Origin: Candidatus Segatella papionis
GTDB taxonomy: Bacteria; Bacteroidota; Bacteroidia; Bacteroidales; Bacteroidaceae
Length of the DNA stretch: 35,672 bases
Direction: 5' to 3'
Assembly (NCBI GenBank): GCA_002297965.1
Contig: DBLF01000080.1
Coordinates: 10,263-45,934, forward strand
This document shows, one piece after another, positions 24,401 through 31,502 of this stretch. Below the pieces are notes generated by a model that saw only the letters and a program-made list of their open reading frames with translations, was not told where the DNA came from and did not search any database. Numbering within the stretch: position 1 is the stretch's first letter; each line of letters starts with the position of its first letter. The translations under genes were made by a program, and so were the position numbers.

Positions 24401-25998
24401 AAGTTGTTGGCGAAGGTCTGGATGAAGGTGCCGCACCCCGATGAGCAAGCCTCATTGAGTTCCATGCGCACCACGGCTCCCTTCTCCACGAAGATGGCCT
24501 TCATGTCCTGTCCGCCGATGTCGAGGATGAAGCTCACGTCGGGCATCAGTGAGGCGGCGGCACGCTCGTGCGCCATGGTCTCGATGATGCCGCTGTCCAG
24601 GTTGAATGCCGCCTTGATCAGTTCCTCTCCGTAGCCCGTGGAGCAAGAGCCTACGATTTCGAGTTCCGCGCCTCTATGGGCAGCCTCGTCCTTGAGTGCC
24701 TTCAATCCGTCGGCCACCGCCTTGATAGGGTTGCCGAGGTTTAGGCGATAATTCGTGAAGACAATGTCTCCCTCCAACCTTACGGCTACGATTTTTGTGG
24801 TTGTGGAGCCCGAATCGATGCCAATCACGATGCGCTGTTTGCCTTTTTCGAGCGGTTTGGTGTCGGTGGCGAACTTAGCTTTCGATTTAAGCCATTTCTC
24901 GTGCTCCCTGTCGTCCTTAAACAATGGCTGCAAGCTACTATGCCATTCGGTGGAAATTTCTTTGCTGAGGCGCATTTTAAAATCTGCGAGATTTGTTCGG
25001 GATGATGTGGAATCTGTGAGGGGCATGGAATTCGCTTGATTCTTGGAATCCGAGTGAGATTTCTTCGCCCGGTAGGCGCATCCCATGGCTGGAATCAAAT
25101 TGCTGTTTTCTGAGACAATGAAATCCTCGGGCGATAGCTTCATGTAGTCGCAGAACGCCTTGCGGAGGGCTGGGAGAAAAGTGAGCGGACCGCCGCAGAG
25201 CAGGATAGGGGCATGGAAGTCCATGCCATGCGAGAGCGTCACCACCGTCTGCACGGCGATGCTATGGAAAATGCTGGCTGCGATGTCCTCCTCGGGCAGG
25301 TTGCGTGCCATCAGGTTCTGGATGTCGGTCTTGGCAAACACGCCGCAGCGTGCCGCCATCGGATAGATGTGCTTGGCTTTCATCGCCAGTTCGCTCATCT
25401 TCTGGTTATCTACGCCCATCAGCACGCTCATCTGGTCGATAAAGGCACCTGTGCCTCCGGCGCAGTTACCGTTCATGCGCAATTCCATGCCTCCATTTTG
25501 GTTGAGCTTCATGCCTTCTTTTGGGTTAAGCTCCATGCCTCCTTTCTGATTGTAAACTGGAGATGACTTGAAGAAGATGACCTTGGCATCTTCTCCTCCG
25601 ATGTCGATGAGAGCCTTCGCCTCGGGATGGGCATTGCGGGCATAGATGCTTGCTGCCACCACTTCCTGCACAAACTCAGCCTTGAGCTGCTCGGCTGTGG
25701 CCATTCCCACGCTTCCCGTCACGCATACGTTCACTTCGGCATTGCCAATGAGGGTCTGTATCTCGTCGAAGTATCGAGACACAAGTTCTGTGACACGAGC
25801 GTTGTGGCGTTCGTATTTCGAGTAAATCAAGTTGTTTCTGCTGTCGATGACGGCAATCTTGGCTGTGGTAGAGCCTACATCGAGTCCGATGCTATACATG
25901 GCCTTGTCTGTCTGATTCTTCATGTTCAGAGTCTGATTCTTCATATCAGGGGCTTGTTCCTTTGTGTTCTGGGCACGATTCTCCATTGTTTTCTCCAT
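21442..25998 (-). CDS. Acyl-CoA dehydratase activase fusion (BadF/BadG/BcrA/BcrD ATPase x2, DUF2229, dehydratase-like domain)
   Basis: 1518 residues from the ATG at 25998. An in-frame ATG at 26013 sits on the predicted transcript start of the box at 26018-26025; 25986 is also possible. Two ASKHA ATPase domains follow each other: YSIGLDVGSTTAKIAV with IGGEDAK and the cluster Cys in NGNCAGGTGAF, then IGIDSGSTTTKIV with IGGQDMK and NEACSSGCGTF. Each is the plan of the 2-hydroxyglutaryl-CoA dehydratase activator, a [4Fe-4S] ATPase. Next come CKGCENHC, the DUF2229 part (VGIPRILNMYEEFPFWN) and a dehydratase-subunit-like end. Such giant fusions are common in anaerobes; the substrate is not known to me. 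The first ATPase domain carries a 24-bp tandem insert. The gene is alone on its transcript. Confidence 0.85.
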   Translation of the reverse strand: MEKTMENRAQNTKEQAPDMKNQTLNMKNQTDKAMYSIGLDVGSTTAKIAVIDSRNNLIYSKYERHNARVTELVSRYFDEIQTLIGNAEVNVCVTGSVGMATAEQLKAEFVQEVVAASIYARNAHPEAKALIDIGGEDAKVIFFKSSPVYNQKGGMELNPKEGMKLNQNGGMELRMNGNCAGGTGAFIDQMSVLMGVDNQKMSELAMKAKHIYPMAARCGVFAKTDIQNLMARNLPEEDIAASIFHSIAVQTVVTLSHGMDFHAPILLCGGPLTFLPALRKAFCDYMKLSPEDFIVSENSNLIPAMGCAYRAKKSHSDSKNQANSMPLTDSTSSRTNLADFKMRLSKEISTEWHSSLQPLFKDDREHEKWLKSKAKFATDTKPLEKGKQRIVIGIDSGSTTTKIVAVRLEGDIVFTNYRLNLGNPIKAVADGLKALKDEAAHRGAELEIVGSCSTGYGEELIKAAFNLDSGIIETMAHERAAASLMPDVSFILDIGGQDMKAIFVEKGAVVRMELNEACSSGCGTFIQTFANNLGYNVSDFAKLACQSKAPCDLGTRCTVFMNSKVKQVLREGASVADISAGISYSVIKNCLYKVLKLHGNENLGGKIVVQGGTMRNDAVVRAFELLTHTEVARSNMPELMGAYGCALHAAHLAKIPQKDLHRQDLTETENKSARTIDDLLSLAHYETKQLQCKGCENHCFVSRYTFAGGNKFYSGNKCERVFNNKGRNEIKGKNIYDFKYRLLFDRKTVDPLDVTKRYVKVGIPRILNMYEEFPFWNALLRHAGFDVVLSSESTFSRYEGALNTVMSDNICFPAKLAHSHLKELNENPEVDRILMPYVVYEHNDDPDNTLNSFNCPVVSGYSDVIKSVIDLKKPIDSPVINFAQPKALEKQIVEYLHELGVSKKMAKVALQEAIKSQEKYNKDIKEKALEILGHSSFAADCKLTILLAGRPYHTDPLIQHKLSEMIANLGVNVISDDIARSTPDTENDKSDPSHCVAETYLVKQWAYMNRIMKAAQWAAEQGNDVHFVQMTSFGCGPDSFIQDEIRDIMKRHGKPFTLLKIDDVSNIGSLKLRVRSLVESLKGVKIEERRVKNTALTQTKVFQKKDVHRTILAPFMTEYLTPIIPPILKLIGYNVQVLPMSDEASAELGLKFANNEVCYPATLIVGDIIKALKSGKYDLQNTAVVMSQTGGQCRATNYAGLIKRAMVSNGFQDVPLITLGVTASTGEASGNTDDKQDYNEQEGFNVPWLKYSQIIVTAILYGDAINEMYNACIVRERKAGIAKELRDKYMRLIDEPISHNSAKELIQLLEKAAKEFDTNTLDRDLPKVGIVGEIFLKFNPFSHQYLEKQIISRGIEVVPPLLAPFFLQEFVNVEVQKHMRLSCTRVPDFVVKGAYQTLIGRRLRQVNKAASKFRYFRHFTNIYDDAKDVEGLVSMAAQFGEGWLLPADIVGYIRDGVTNIISLQPFGCIANHVISKGIEKRLHDRFPQLNLVSLDFDSGVSEVNVTNRLLLFLDSIAS
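25480..25551 (-). repeat. In-frame 24-bp tandem repeat (3 units) inside the activase gene
   Basis: Units 25480-25503, 25504-25527 and 25528-25551 encode, in reading order, NQKGGMEL, NPKEGMKL and NQNGGMEL. They are inserted directly before the conserved RMNGNCAGGTGAF Fe-S segment of the first ATPase domain, where relatives, as I recall them, have a much shorter link. Confidence 0.8.
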
Positions 25999-26017
25999 TT
26001 CTCTTATTTTCAAGGTG

Positions 26018-26025
26018 CAAAATTA
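26018..26025 (-). promoter_or_regulatory. -7 box for the activase gene
   Basis: TAATTTTG on the minus strand (TAnnTTTG). It would start RNA near 26012, which argues for translation from 25998 or 25986. Confidence 0.45.
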
Positions 26026-26383
26026 CGAAAAACTTTTGAGAGGAAAAAATTTTCGGGTGGATATTCCTGGATATTGGAGATTTTCTGCATTTATGTCAAT
26101 GACGGAGAATCTATGTCGATGACGAAGAGTCTAGGATGGTGAATCTGTGTAAATGATGGTGAAACGGCGTACCGCATTATTCTGTGTCACAACTGTCACG
26201 CTGCAAATCAATGGCGAATTGCGAAATATGATAGTAAGCCATGCGAAAACACCGAGTTATCCCTCGTAACTCTATGACTTTTCAACCGTAACTCTATGAG
26301 TTAGATATTTTAACACAAAGCTCTAAAGCAGCCAAAGGAGAATAAGAGAGGTTGGAACGTAAACAGTTGGGAATGAGTAGATT

Positions 26384-26509
26384 TGCACAAAGTTGCCAAA
26401 TCGACATAAAGCAAGCGAGTGAGGAATATTGAAGTAGTTCAGTTACCAAATCGTGAGCCACAGTTACCTATGCAAAGCAGGTAACAATACGTAAAGGCAA
26501 CTTTGTGCA
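26384..26509. mobile_element. 126-bp element with 14-bp perfect inverted ends (MITE-like or structured RNA)
   Basis: TGCACAAAGTTGCC (26384-26397) and GGCAACTTTGTGCA (26496-26509) are perfect reverse complements. Inside are two CAGTTACC copies and a GTTACC...GGTAAC stem-loop. No obvious target-site duplication flanks it and it encodes no protein. A miniature inverted-repeat element is one reading; a folded transcript from the overlapping TAGATTTG box is the other. Confidence 0.45.
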
Positions 26510-26572
26510 TCAACGGATTTTATTGCGCTGATTCTCAATGTTTTGCGTATCAAGGAACGCTTACAAAATGAT

Positions 26573-26580
26573 TATATTTG
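26573..26580 (+). promoter_or_regulatory. -7 box for the integrase-like remnant
   Basis: TATATTTG lies 21 bases before the ATG at 26602. No good -33 element. Confidence 0.35.
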
Positions 26581-26601
26581 CACACTCAAAATGTAAGCGT
26601 T

Positions 26602-27322
26602 ATGAAAATCGAAAAATTCAAGGTGTTGCTCTACCTCAAAAAGAGCGGACAAAAGGCTTTCGATGTGCTTGTGGAAAAGAGGACGGACTTCGAGGCAAGG
26701 GATGTCAAGGAGGCTTTGCAGGGCAGTGTCAAGACACAGGCCACCCTTCTCTCCTTCGTGGACGAGCATATCAGTGAACTCAGCACCCATGAGGGTATCG
26801 ATATGTCGAAGAACACTTGCCAGGGTGAAACTCCTGCCCGAGGCGTTGGAGCTGATGGCGAAATACGAGGACGAGGCAAGAGATACCCTTTTCCCATTGC
26901 TGAGCACGAATCGTGTTCGCATCGACCTCATCACCATCTGCAAGTTGGTGGAAACGAGCAAGACCCCGAATTATGTTTTCTCAAAGGCATTGCAAGATAA
27001 ACTTGAAGTGATGAACAAATCACCTCAAAAGAAGGTTGTAACCCATCGCTTCGAGCCAACCTCAAAGAATGTTCTTCTTTTCATAGGTGGCTTGGCTCTA
27101 TCTCTTGTCATTTCCATTTGGGGCAATCTAACCCAATGGCGAGATTACCAAGATTGGGAGGAGGCAGACTTGAAGTATAGGGCATTGAAGATGGTGCTAC
27201 CTGCTGATGACCCGAACATTCGCTACATCGAGAAGTACTTCCATGTGCAACGAGATGGAAATATCATAGACAACGTAAGAAAACGTATTACAGTTTACAA
27301 GGATTCTATTCGCACTCATTAA
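26602..27322 (+). pseudogene. Frameshifted remnant: tyrosine-integrase-like segments joined to a small membrane protein
   Basis: Two frames are needed. Frame one from ATG 26602 reads MKIEKFKVLLYLKKSG..., then DVKEALQG and MSKN; skipping one base near 26815 continues as LARVKLLPEALELMAKYED in the +1 frame to the stop at 27322. The FKVLLYLKK start, the helical DVKEALQG region and the PEALELMAKYEDEARDTLFPLLSTNRVRID stretch resemble the N-terminal, core-binding and early catalytic parts of Bacteroidota phage-type integrases, with middle parts missing and no R-H-R-Y set. From about 27011 the frame encodes a 103-residue protein with one membrane helix (LLFIGGLALSLVISIW), like small proteins near mobile-element genes; it could still be made. 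The family reading is from memory and moderately sure; the frameshift is seen directly. Confidence 0.55.
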
Positions 27323-27472
27323 TTTTATTACGTATGACATGTAAAAATAGCAAAAAGAAAGTATTCCCATTTGAGTTGTGTTTTTTTTGTCGAAAAGACT
27401 ACTATTTTTCTGACAAAACGCTCTTAATATCGTTAATTATATATAAATTCTTAAAAACACAGAGTGCTTTTC

Positions 27473-27503
27473 TTGGAAACTTCAAAAAATAGCTATATAT
27501 TTG
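27473..27503 (+). promoter_or_regulatory. Promoter of the RiPP operon
   Basis: TTG at 27473-27475 and TATATTTG at 27496-27503 are 20 bases apart, a good Bacteroidota -33/-7 pair. RNA should begin near 27510. The leader before the ATG at 27576 holds a small hairpin (AAAGAGT 27512-27518 with ACTCTTT 27533-27539) and two CTTTCATAAA copies. Confidence 0.7.
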
Positions 27504-27575
27504 CCGACATAAAAGAGTGATATATTATGTCAACTCTTTCATAAATTAAGTATTAACTTTCATAAACAGGGTATT

Positions 27576-27797
27576 ATGGAAAGAAATTCACAATTTATGT
27601 CACTGCCAAAGTCCATGGTAGATGCATTGCAAAAAGAAGAAATGCTTCTTGTTGCAGGTGGAAGTGTTGGACAAGAAGCATCTACGACCAATAATGCAGA
27701 TGGTACTTGTTCGGGTACAAACAATGACAGTGGAAAATGTTCTGGCACCAACAATGGGTCAGGTAAATGCAATGTGTCTTTAGAAGAGCATTTTTAG
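27576..27797 (+). CDS. RiPP precursor peptide with double-glycine leader and three Cys-ending decapeptide repeats
   Basis: 73 residues. The leader, residues 1-29, ends in EEMLLVAGG, the cleavage pattern of C39 peptidases: conserved Glu, hydrophobic residues, then GG. The 44-residue core holds three exact 10-residue units: STTNNADGTC (36-45), SGTNNDSGKC (46-55) and SGTNNGSGKC (56-65). Every unit has T-N-N-x-x-G-x-C, with Cys at 45, 55 and 65. The tail is NVSLEEHF. The core has no Trp or Tyr and a single Phe at the very end, which argues against aromatic cross-link classes; Cys-to-backbone thioethers (ranthipeptide or sactipeptide type) are the plausible product. The radical SAM maturase, barrel, C39 exporter and mini-HlyD follow on the same strand. 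Leader resemblance to the GG-Bacteroidales precursors is general; I do not recognise this core. The ATG at 27576 follows the promoter at 27473. Confidence 0.85.
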   Translation: MERNSQFMSLPKSMVDALQKEEMLLVAGGSVGQEASTTNNADGTCSGTNNDSGKCSGTNNGSGKCNVSLEEHF

Positions 27798-27827
27798 AAT
27801 TTTGCACTGAAATTGTATTATTATCAA

Positions 27828-27858
27828 AAGCGTTGCTCACCATCAGTGGGCAACGCTT
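27828..27858 (+). terminator. Intra-operon hairpin between precursor and maturase
   Basis: AAGCGTTGCTCAC (27828-27840) pairs with GTGGGCAACGCTT (27846-27858): 13 bp including one G-U, loop CATCA. It starts 30 bases after the precursor stop and 51 before the maturase ATG. There is no U tract, so it is more likely a partial terminator or an RNA-stabilising end that keeps precursor output above maturase output. Confidence 0.65.
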
Positions 27859-27878
27859 ACTATAAGAATTTTATATAT

Positions 27879-29177
27879 ATGAAAAATTCCCAATATCAAT
27901 TTTATGAAGAAATTCTTCCACACCAATTTCTTCATTATTGTTCGGTTAGCAATTGTTTTTTATTATTAAATGAAGCATGCCATAAACTTTTTGAAGGAAA
28001 CGTCCAAAATGTAGAAGTTATAAAAGCAAGGAATCCCAAACTGTATGATAAACTTGTAGAGAATAAATTTATCATCGACGATACTATTGACGAATGTGGA
28101 AATATTCTTGTTGGGAAGGAAAAAATGATTAATAGCGATAGATTGTATAATGTCGTTGTAAACACAACGTTAGATTGCAATCTTAGTTGTTGGTATTGCT
28201 ATGAAAATAGAATTGTAGGTAGCAAGCTAAGCTCTGGTGTTATAGAAGCTATAAAAAAGAACATATATTTACATTATGAAACAACTAAATTTAAGACATT
28301 AAAATTGTCTTTTTTTGGTGGAGAACCATTTTTGTATTTTGACGGGATAAAACAATTGCTTGATTATTCAAATGTATTTTGTTCTGAAAGAAGTATAGAG
28401 TTGATAGCAGATTTTACAACAAACTCCACTCTTATTACATCTGAGCAAATAAATTATCTTAAGCAGTTTAGATGCCATTTTCAGATAACTTTGGATGGAG
28501 GGCATAGTAGCCATAACAAAATTAAAGTGGATAAAATAACAGGAATGGATACCTATGCAAAAACCATCAAGACTCTAAAAGAAATTAATGAGAAGATAGG
28601 TAAGCGTTGGGTTGCTGTTAGAGTAAATTTTGATAATAGAACTTTACGAGATATAGAGGAAATAATTGACGATATAGATTTCTTAGATCGTAGAAAAACG
28701 TATGTCATAATAAAGAAAGTATGGCAGCTAAAAACTGAAAAAGTAAATACAGAAGCTCTAAAAAATGCTATCCAAACTTTTTTAGAGAGAAAATTTCTTG
28801 TAGATTATTATTTCATGCCCAAGGGTTGCGTCTGTTTTGCAGAAAGGAAAAATCAAGTTCTATTTAATTATGATGGGAAAATTTTCAAATGCACAACAAT
28901 TTCTAAATTTAACGACGAAAACGCATTGGGAAAACTTGATATGATTTCTGGTAAAATCCATTGGAATGAAGAAAAAATGAAAAGTTGGTATTCAGACATG
29001 CAACCAAGCTATTGCAAAACTTGCAAATGGTTTCCAGCTTGTTTAGGCATATGTAATAGGCAATTATTGGTAAATAAAGACAAAATTTGCACTTTCGACG
29101 CTTGTAATCTTACTCAAAAAGAGTATCTGATGTATTTGTTTAAGTATAACATTCTTAAAAATGAGCTATATAAATAG
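27879..29177 (+). CDS. Radical SAM/SPASM peptide maturase
   Basis: 432 residues from the ATG at 27879 (MKNSQYQFYEEI). Residues 1-90 look like the PqqD-like/RRE-type N-domain of peptide maturases (FLLLNEACHKLFEG). The SAM cluster is CNLSCWYC (Cys100, 104, 107), with FFGGEP (145-150) and ITLDGG (203-208). The SPASM domain has GKIFKC (333-338) and then Cys379, 382, 388, 392, 404 and 409 in C-x2-C-x5-C-x3-C spacing, enough for two auxiliary [4Fe-4S] clusters. It should install radical-made cross-links in the core of the 73-residue precursor encoded 81 bases upstream. The gene is strikingly A/T-rich next to its downstream neighbours, suggesting separate ancestry or recent transfer. Its stop overlaps the next start by 17 bases. 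Confidence 0.9.
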   Translation: MKNSQYQFYEEILPHQFLHYCSVSNCFLLLNEACHKLFEGNVQNVEVIKARNPKLYDKLVENKFIIDDTIDECGNILVGKEKMINSDRLYNVVVNTTLDCNLSCWYCYENRIVGSKLSSGVIEAIKKNIYLHYETTKFKTLKLSFFGGEPFLYFDGIKQLLDYSNVFCSERSIELIADFTTNSTLITSEQINYLKQFRCHFQITLDGGHSSHNKIKVDKITGMDTYAKTIKTLKEINEKIGKRWVAVRVNFDNRTLRDIEEIIDDIDFLDRRKTYVIIKKVWQLKTEKVNTEALKNAIQTFLERKFLVDYYFMPKGCVCFAERKNQVLFNYDGKIFKCTTISKFNDENALGKLDMISGKIHWNEEKMKSWYSDMQPSYCKTCKWFPACLGICNRQLLVNKDKICTFDACNLTQKEYLMYLFKYNILKNELYK

Positions 29178-31443
29178 AACTATCATACTATTGATTGCGC
29201 TTGCTAACTTTGCGTTTGCTCATGGCCAGAACGTATTTCATGGAGACATTGTCTCTATGAACGGCAAGGTGGGGATAGCAAATGGATATGTGTTGCTCAT
29301 ACAAGACGGAAAGATTTTTAAGACAACCTCTTCTGACAAGAAAGGGCATTTTTCCTTGAGCAATGTTCCCGATGGAAATTATGCTATAGAGGTGACATGT
29401 CTTGGCTATCAAACGGTTTGTGACTCTCTCTGCATAACTGAAACGACCAAGCGTATATATAAACTGGAGGAAGATACGAAAACACTGGACGAGGTAACAG
29501 TAGTAGCAGACCGTAGCCAGATAGTAAGGAGGACTGCCAATGGCGAGGTGTTCTATCTGTCGGCAGATGCCAAGAAGATGAACAATCCCTTTATGGCTTT
29601 ACAAGAGATTCCTACCATCATATCCGACGCCAACACCTCGTCGGTGAAAATGCTAAATGGAGAAACTCCCCTGATTCTCATCAATGGCAACATGGTCAAT
29701 TCTGGCATCGGTCCGATTTCCCCAGCCGACATCGAATCCGTGGAAGTCGTAAACTCTGTTTCTGCCCGATATTTGCAAGAAGGCGTGACGAGCATTTTGA
29801 ACATAAAACTAAAAAAACAGACCAAGCCATATTTATGGCTTGAAGGGGCGACACGCCATGAAATCCCGCTTGACAATGGTTTTGGCGTGGGATATTTTGA
29901 GGTGGGAAATCATAAGGTGAGCCTTTATGGCAGGGCTGCTTACCACTACAAATATCATGACGACGTGGAATCGCTCGTGAACCGTGAGAATACTGGTTAC
30001 AAGCAGAGTTACAATCTGTCAACTCGCAATGATGGCAGCAAATGGATAGGCGAATTGCTGTTGAAGTACCAAATGACGGCAAGAGATTATTTTGCCGCCC
30101 AAATCTATGATTCATATCATGCCACGAAGGAAAATGGCTCGGCGCGTGGATTCTATAAAACGGATATTTCACAGGCATATGGCTTCAATTCCCTCGACAA
30201 GAACAGAAGCAACATTCTTACCACAAGTCTGTATTACAAACATACGTTTACGAAAAACAGCGAATTAGAATTGCGCTTGGCCTATAATTTCAACAAAAAC
30301 AAATATACCGCCAATCGTAGGGATTTTTATGACGAGCAACTTGACGAGGACGATACCCGTTACGACAACAAGCGCCATTCAGGAAGTTTCAACATAGACT
30401 ACTCTAAGGAATTCGCCAACAACGGTTCGTTGATAGCAGGAAGCCGAAGTACGCTTGTCATGGATGAAATCAACAACTTGATGGGTAAGAATCCACTTTT
30501 CAAACACCATAATTACAATCAATACATGTATGTTGGATATGGTGGCTCTTGCAAGTTCCTGCGCTATAATGCATCCATAGGGCTAGAGGGGATATGGGCA
30601 AAGGCTGGCGAAGTGAGTTACTGCTATTTTCGTCCAAGAGGCAATGTGAGCACGACGTGGGTCGTCAACAGCCACAACTCCGTGCGTTTGAGCTACAGGC
30701 TCACGAACACAGCCCCCAATGTGGCATATCTCAATCCCTACAACACGTCAACCGACTCCTTGCTGGTCAGCATCGGCAACCCTGAGCTCAAGCCTCAAAT
30801 GACCCAGTATGCTTCCGTGTCTTATACGTTGAATGTAGGGAAGCTGTATCTTACGCCAACAGTCGATTACAAATACATAAGTGACATGATAGAAAATGAA
30901 GGCTACTCCAAAGGTGGTGTCTATTATAGCACTTACGCCAACACTGGTCATTTCGCCCAAACTTCAGCAGAAACCGACTTGAGTTATCGTTTCAAGTGGG
31001 GGCGAGTCTATGCAGGTGGCGGCTGGAAGGCCAGCCATTTCACGGGGCAAAATGCCAAGAACTCCGCCTATGCCTCATTCGGCTTCAATGCGCACGTGAA
31101 GGATTTTTCTTTCTATGGCGATGTAGATTACAATTCAAGAGATTACACGGCCTTGGCTTGCACAAAATACATGCGACTTTCTGTTGCCAACCTCCAAGTG
31201 AATTACAATATTACACCCGACTTTTACATTGGCATATGCCTACAGCATATCACTGGGGAATACCAAAGCAAGACGACCACCATAGATGGCTCTTTCCATT
31301 CCGTGACAGAGAATCATTACAAAGACAAGAAATTCCGTCCTTGGGCGATTCTGAGATATACTTTCCGTAAAAACGCAGACAAGAAGCATAAGCTTGGCAA
31401 AGTTTTGGATAGCACAGAAGAGGGTATCTCCATCTTAAGATAA
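29161..31443 (+). CDS. Outer-membrane beta-barrel protein (carboxypeptidase-regulatory and plug-like N-terminus)
   Basis: 760 residues. Signal peptide MSYINRTIILLIALANFAFAHG; then a carboxypeptidase-regulatory-like fold (about 30-95: KGHFSLSNVPDGNYAIEVTCLGYQ). Next is a plug-like region (about 100-215: LDEVTVVADRSQIV, ADIESVEVVNSVSARYLQEG) and a long barrel of alternating strands, as in the outer-membrane beta-barrel family related to TonB-dependent receptors (PF14905 type). No TonB box is evident. The start overlaps the maturase stop by 17 bases, so it is co-translated with the RiPP genes. It may pass the mature peptide through the outer membrane, sense it, or give self-immunity; sequence does not decide. 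The C-terminus ends in a charged tail (DSTEEGISILR), not an aromatic. Confidence 0.8.
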   Translation: MSYINRTIILLIALANFAFAHGQNVFHGDIVSMNGKVGIANGYVLLIQDGKIFKTTSSDKKGHFSLSNVPDGNYAIEVTCLGYQTVCDSLCITETTKRIYKLEEDTKTLDEVTVVADRSQIVRRTANGEVFYLSADAKKMNNPFMALQEIPTIISDANTSSVKMLNGETPLILINGNMVNSGIGPISPADIESVEVVNSVSARYLQEGVTSILNIKLKKQTKPYLWLEGATRHEIPLDNGFGVGYFEVGNHKVSLYGRAAYHYKYHDDVESLVNRENTGYKQSYNLSTRNDGSKWIGELLLKYQMTARDYFAAQIYDSYHATKENGSARGFYKTDISQAYGFNSLDKNRSNILTTSLYYKHTFTKNSELELRLAYNFNKNKYTANRRDFYDEQLDEDDTRYDNKRHSGSFNIDYSKEFANNGSLIAGSRSTLVMDEINNLMGKNPLFKHHNYNQYMYVGYGGSCKFLRYNASIGLEGIWAKAGEVSYCYFRPRGNVSTTWVVNSHNSVRLSYRLTNTAPNVAYLNPYNTSTDSLLVSIGNPELKPQMTQYASVSYTLNVGKLYLTPTVDYKYISDMIENEGYSKGGVYYSTYANTGHFAQTSAETDLSYRFKWGRVYAGGGWKASHFTGQNAKNSAYASFGFNAHVKDFSFYGDVDYNSRDYTALACTKYMRLSVANLQVNYNITPDFYIGICLQHITGEYQSKTTTIDGSFHSVTENHYKDKKFRPWAILRYTFRKNADKKHKLGKVLDSTEEGISILR

Positions 31444-31502
31444 AGCTATTTAGAATTAAGCACTCTGGCTAATTTCTTATGATGTTGTCAAAAAAAATAA
31501 AT

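Larger units (their letters stand above)
26026..26601. other. 576-base gene-free junction between housekeeping and accessory DNA
   Basis: No open frame here is supported. It holds an imperfect 20-bp tandem pair (26093-26112 and 26113-26132, 17 of 20 identical), two GTAACTCTATGA copies near 26265 and 26288 (the second forming TAACTC-TAT-GAGTTA at 26289-26303), and the 126-bp inverted-repeat element at 26384-26509. A TAGATTTG box at 26378-26385 overlaps the left end of that element, with a TTG 23 bases upstream. The base makeup and repeat density suggest remains of an insertion. Confidence 0.6.

Noticed and set aside
27813..27878. Extension of the maturase to a TTG at 27813
   Set aside because: The added codons run through the hairpin at 27828-27858; ATG 27879 gives the normal maturase N-terminus.
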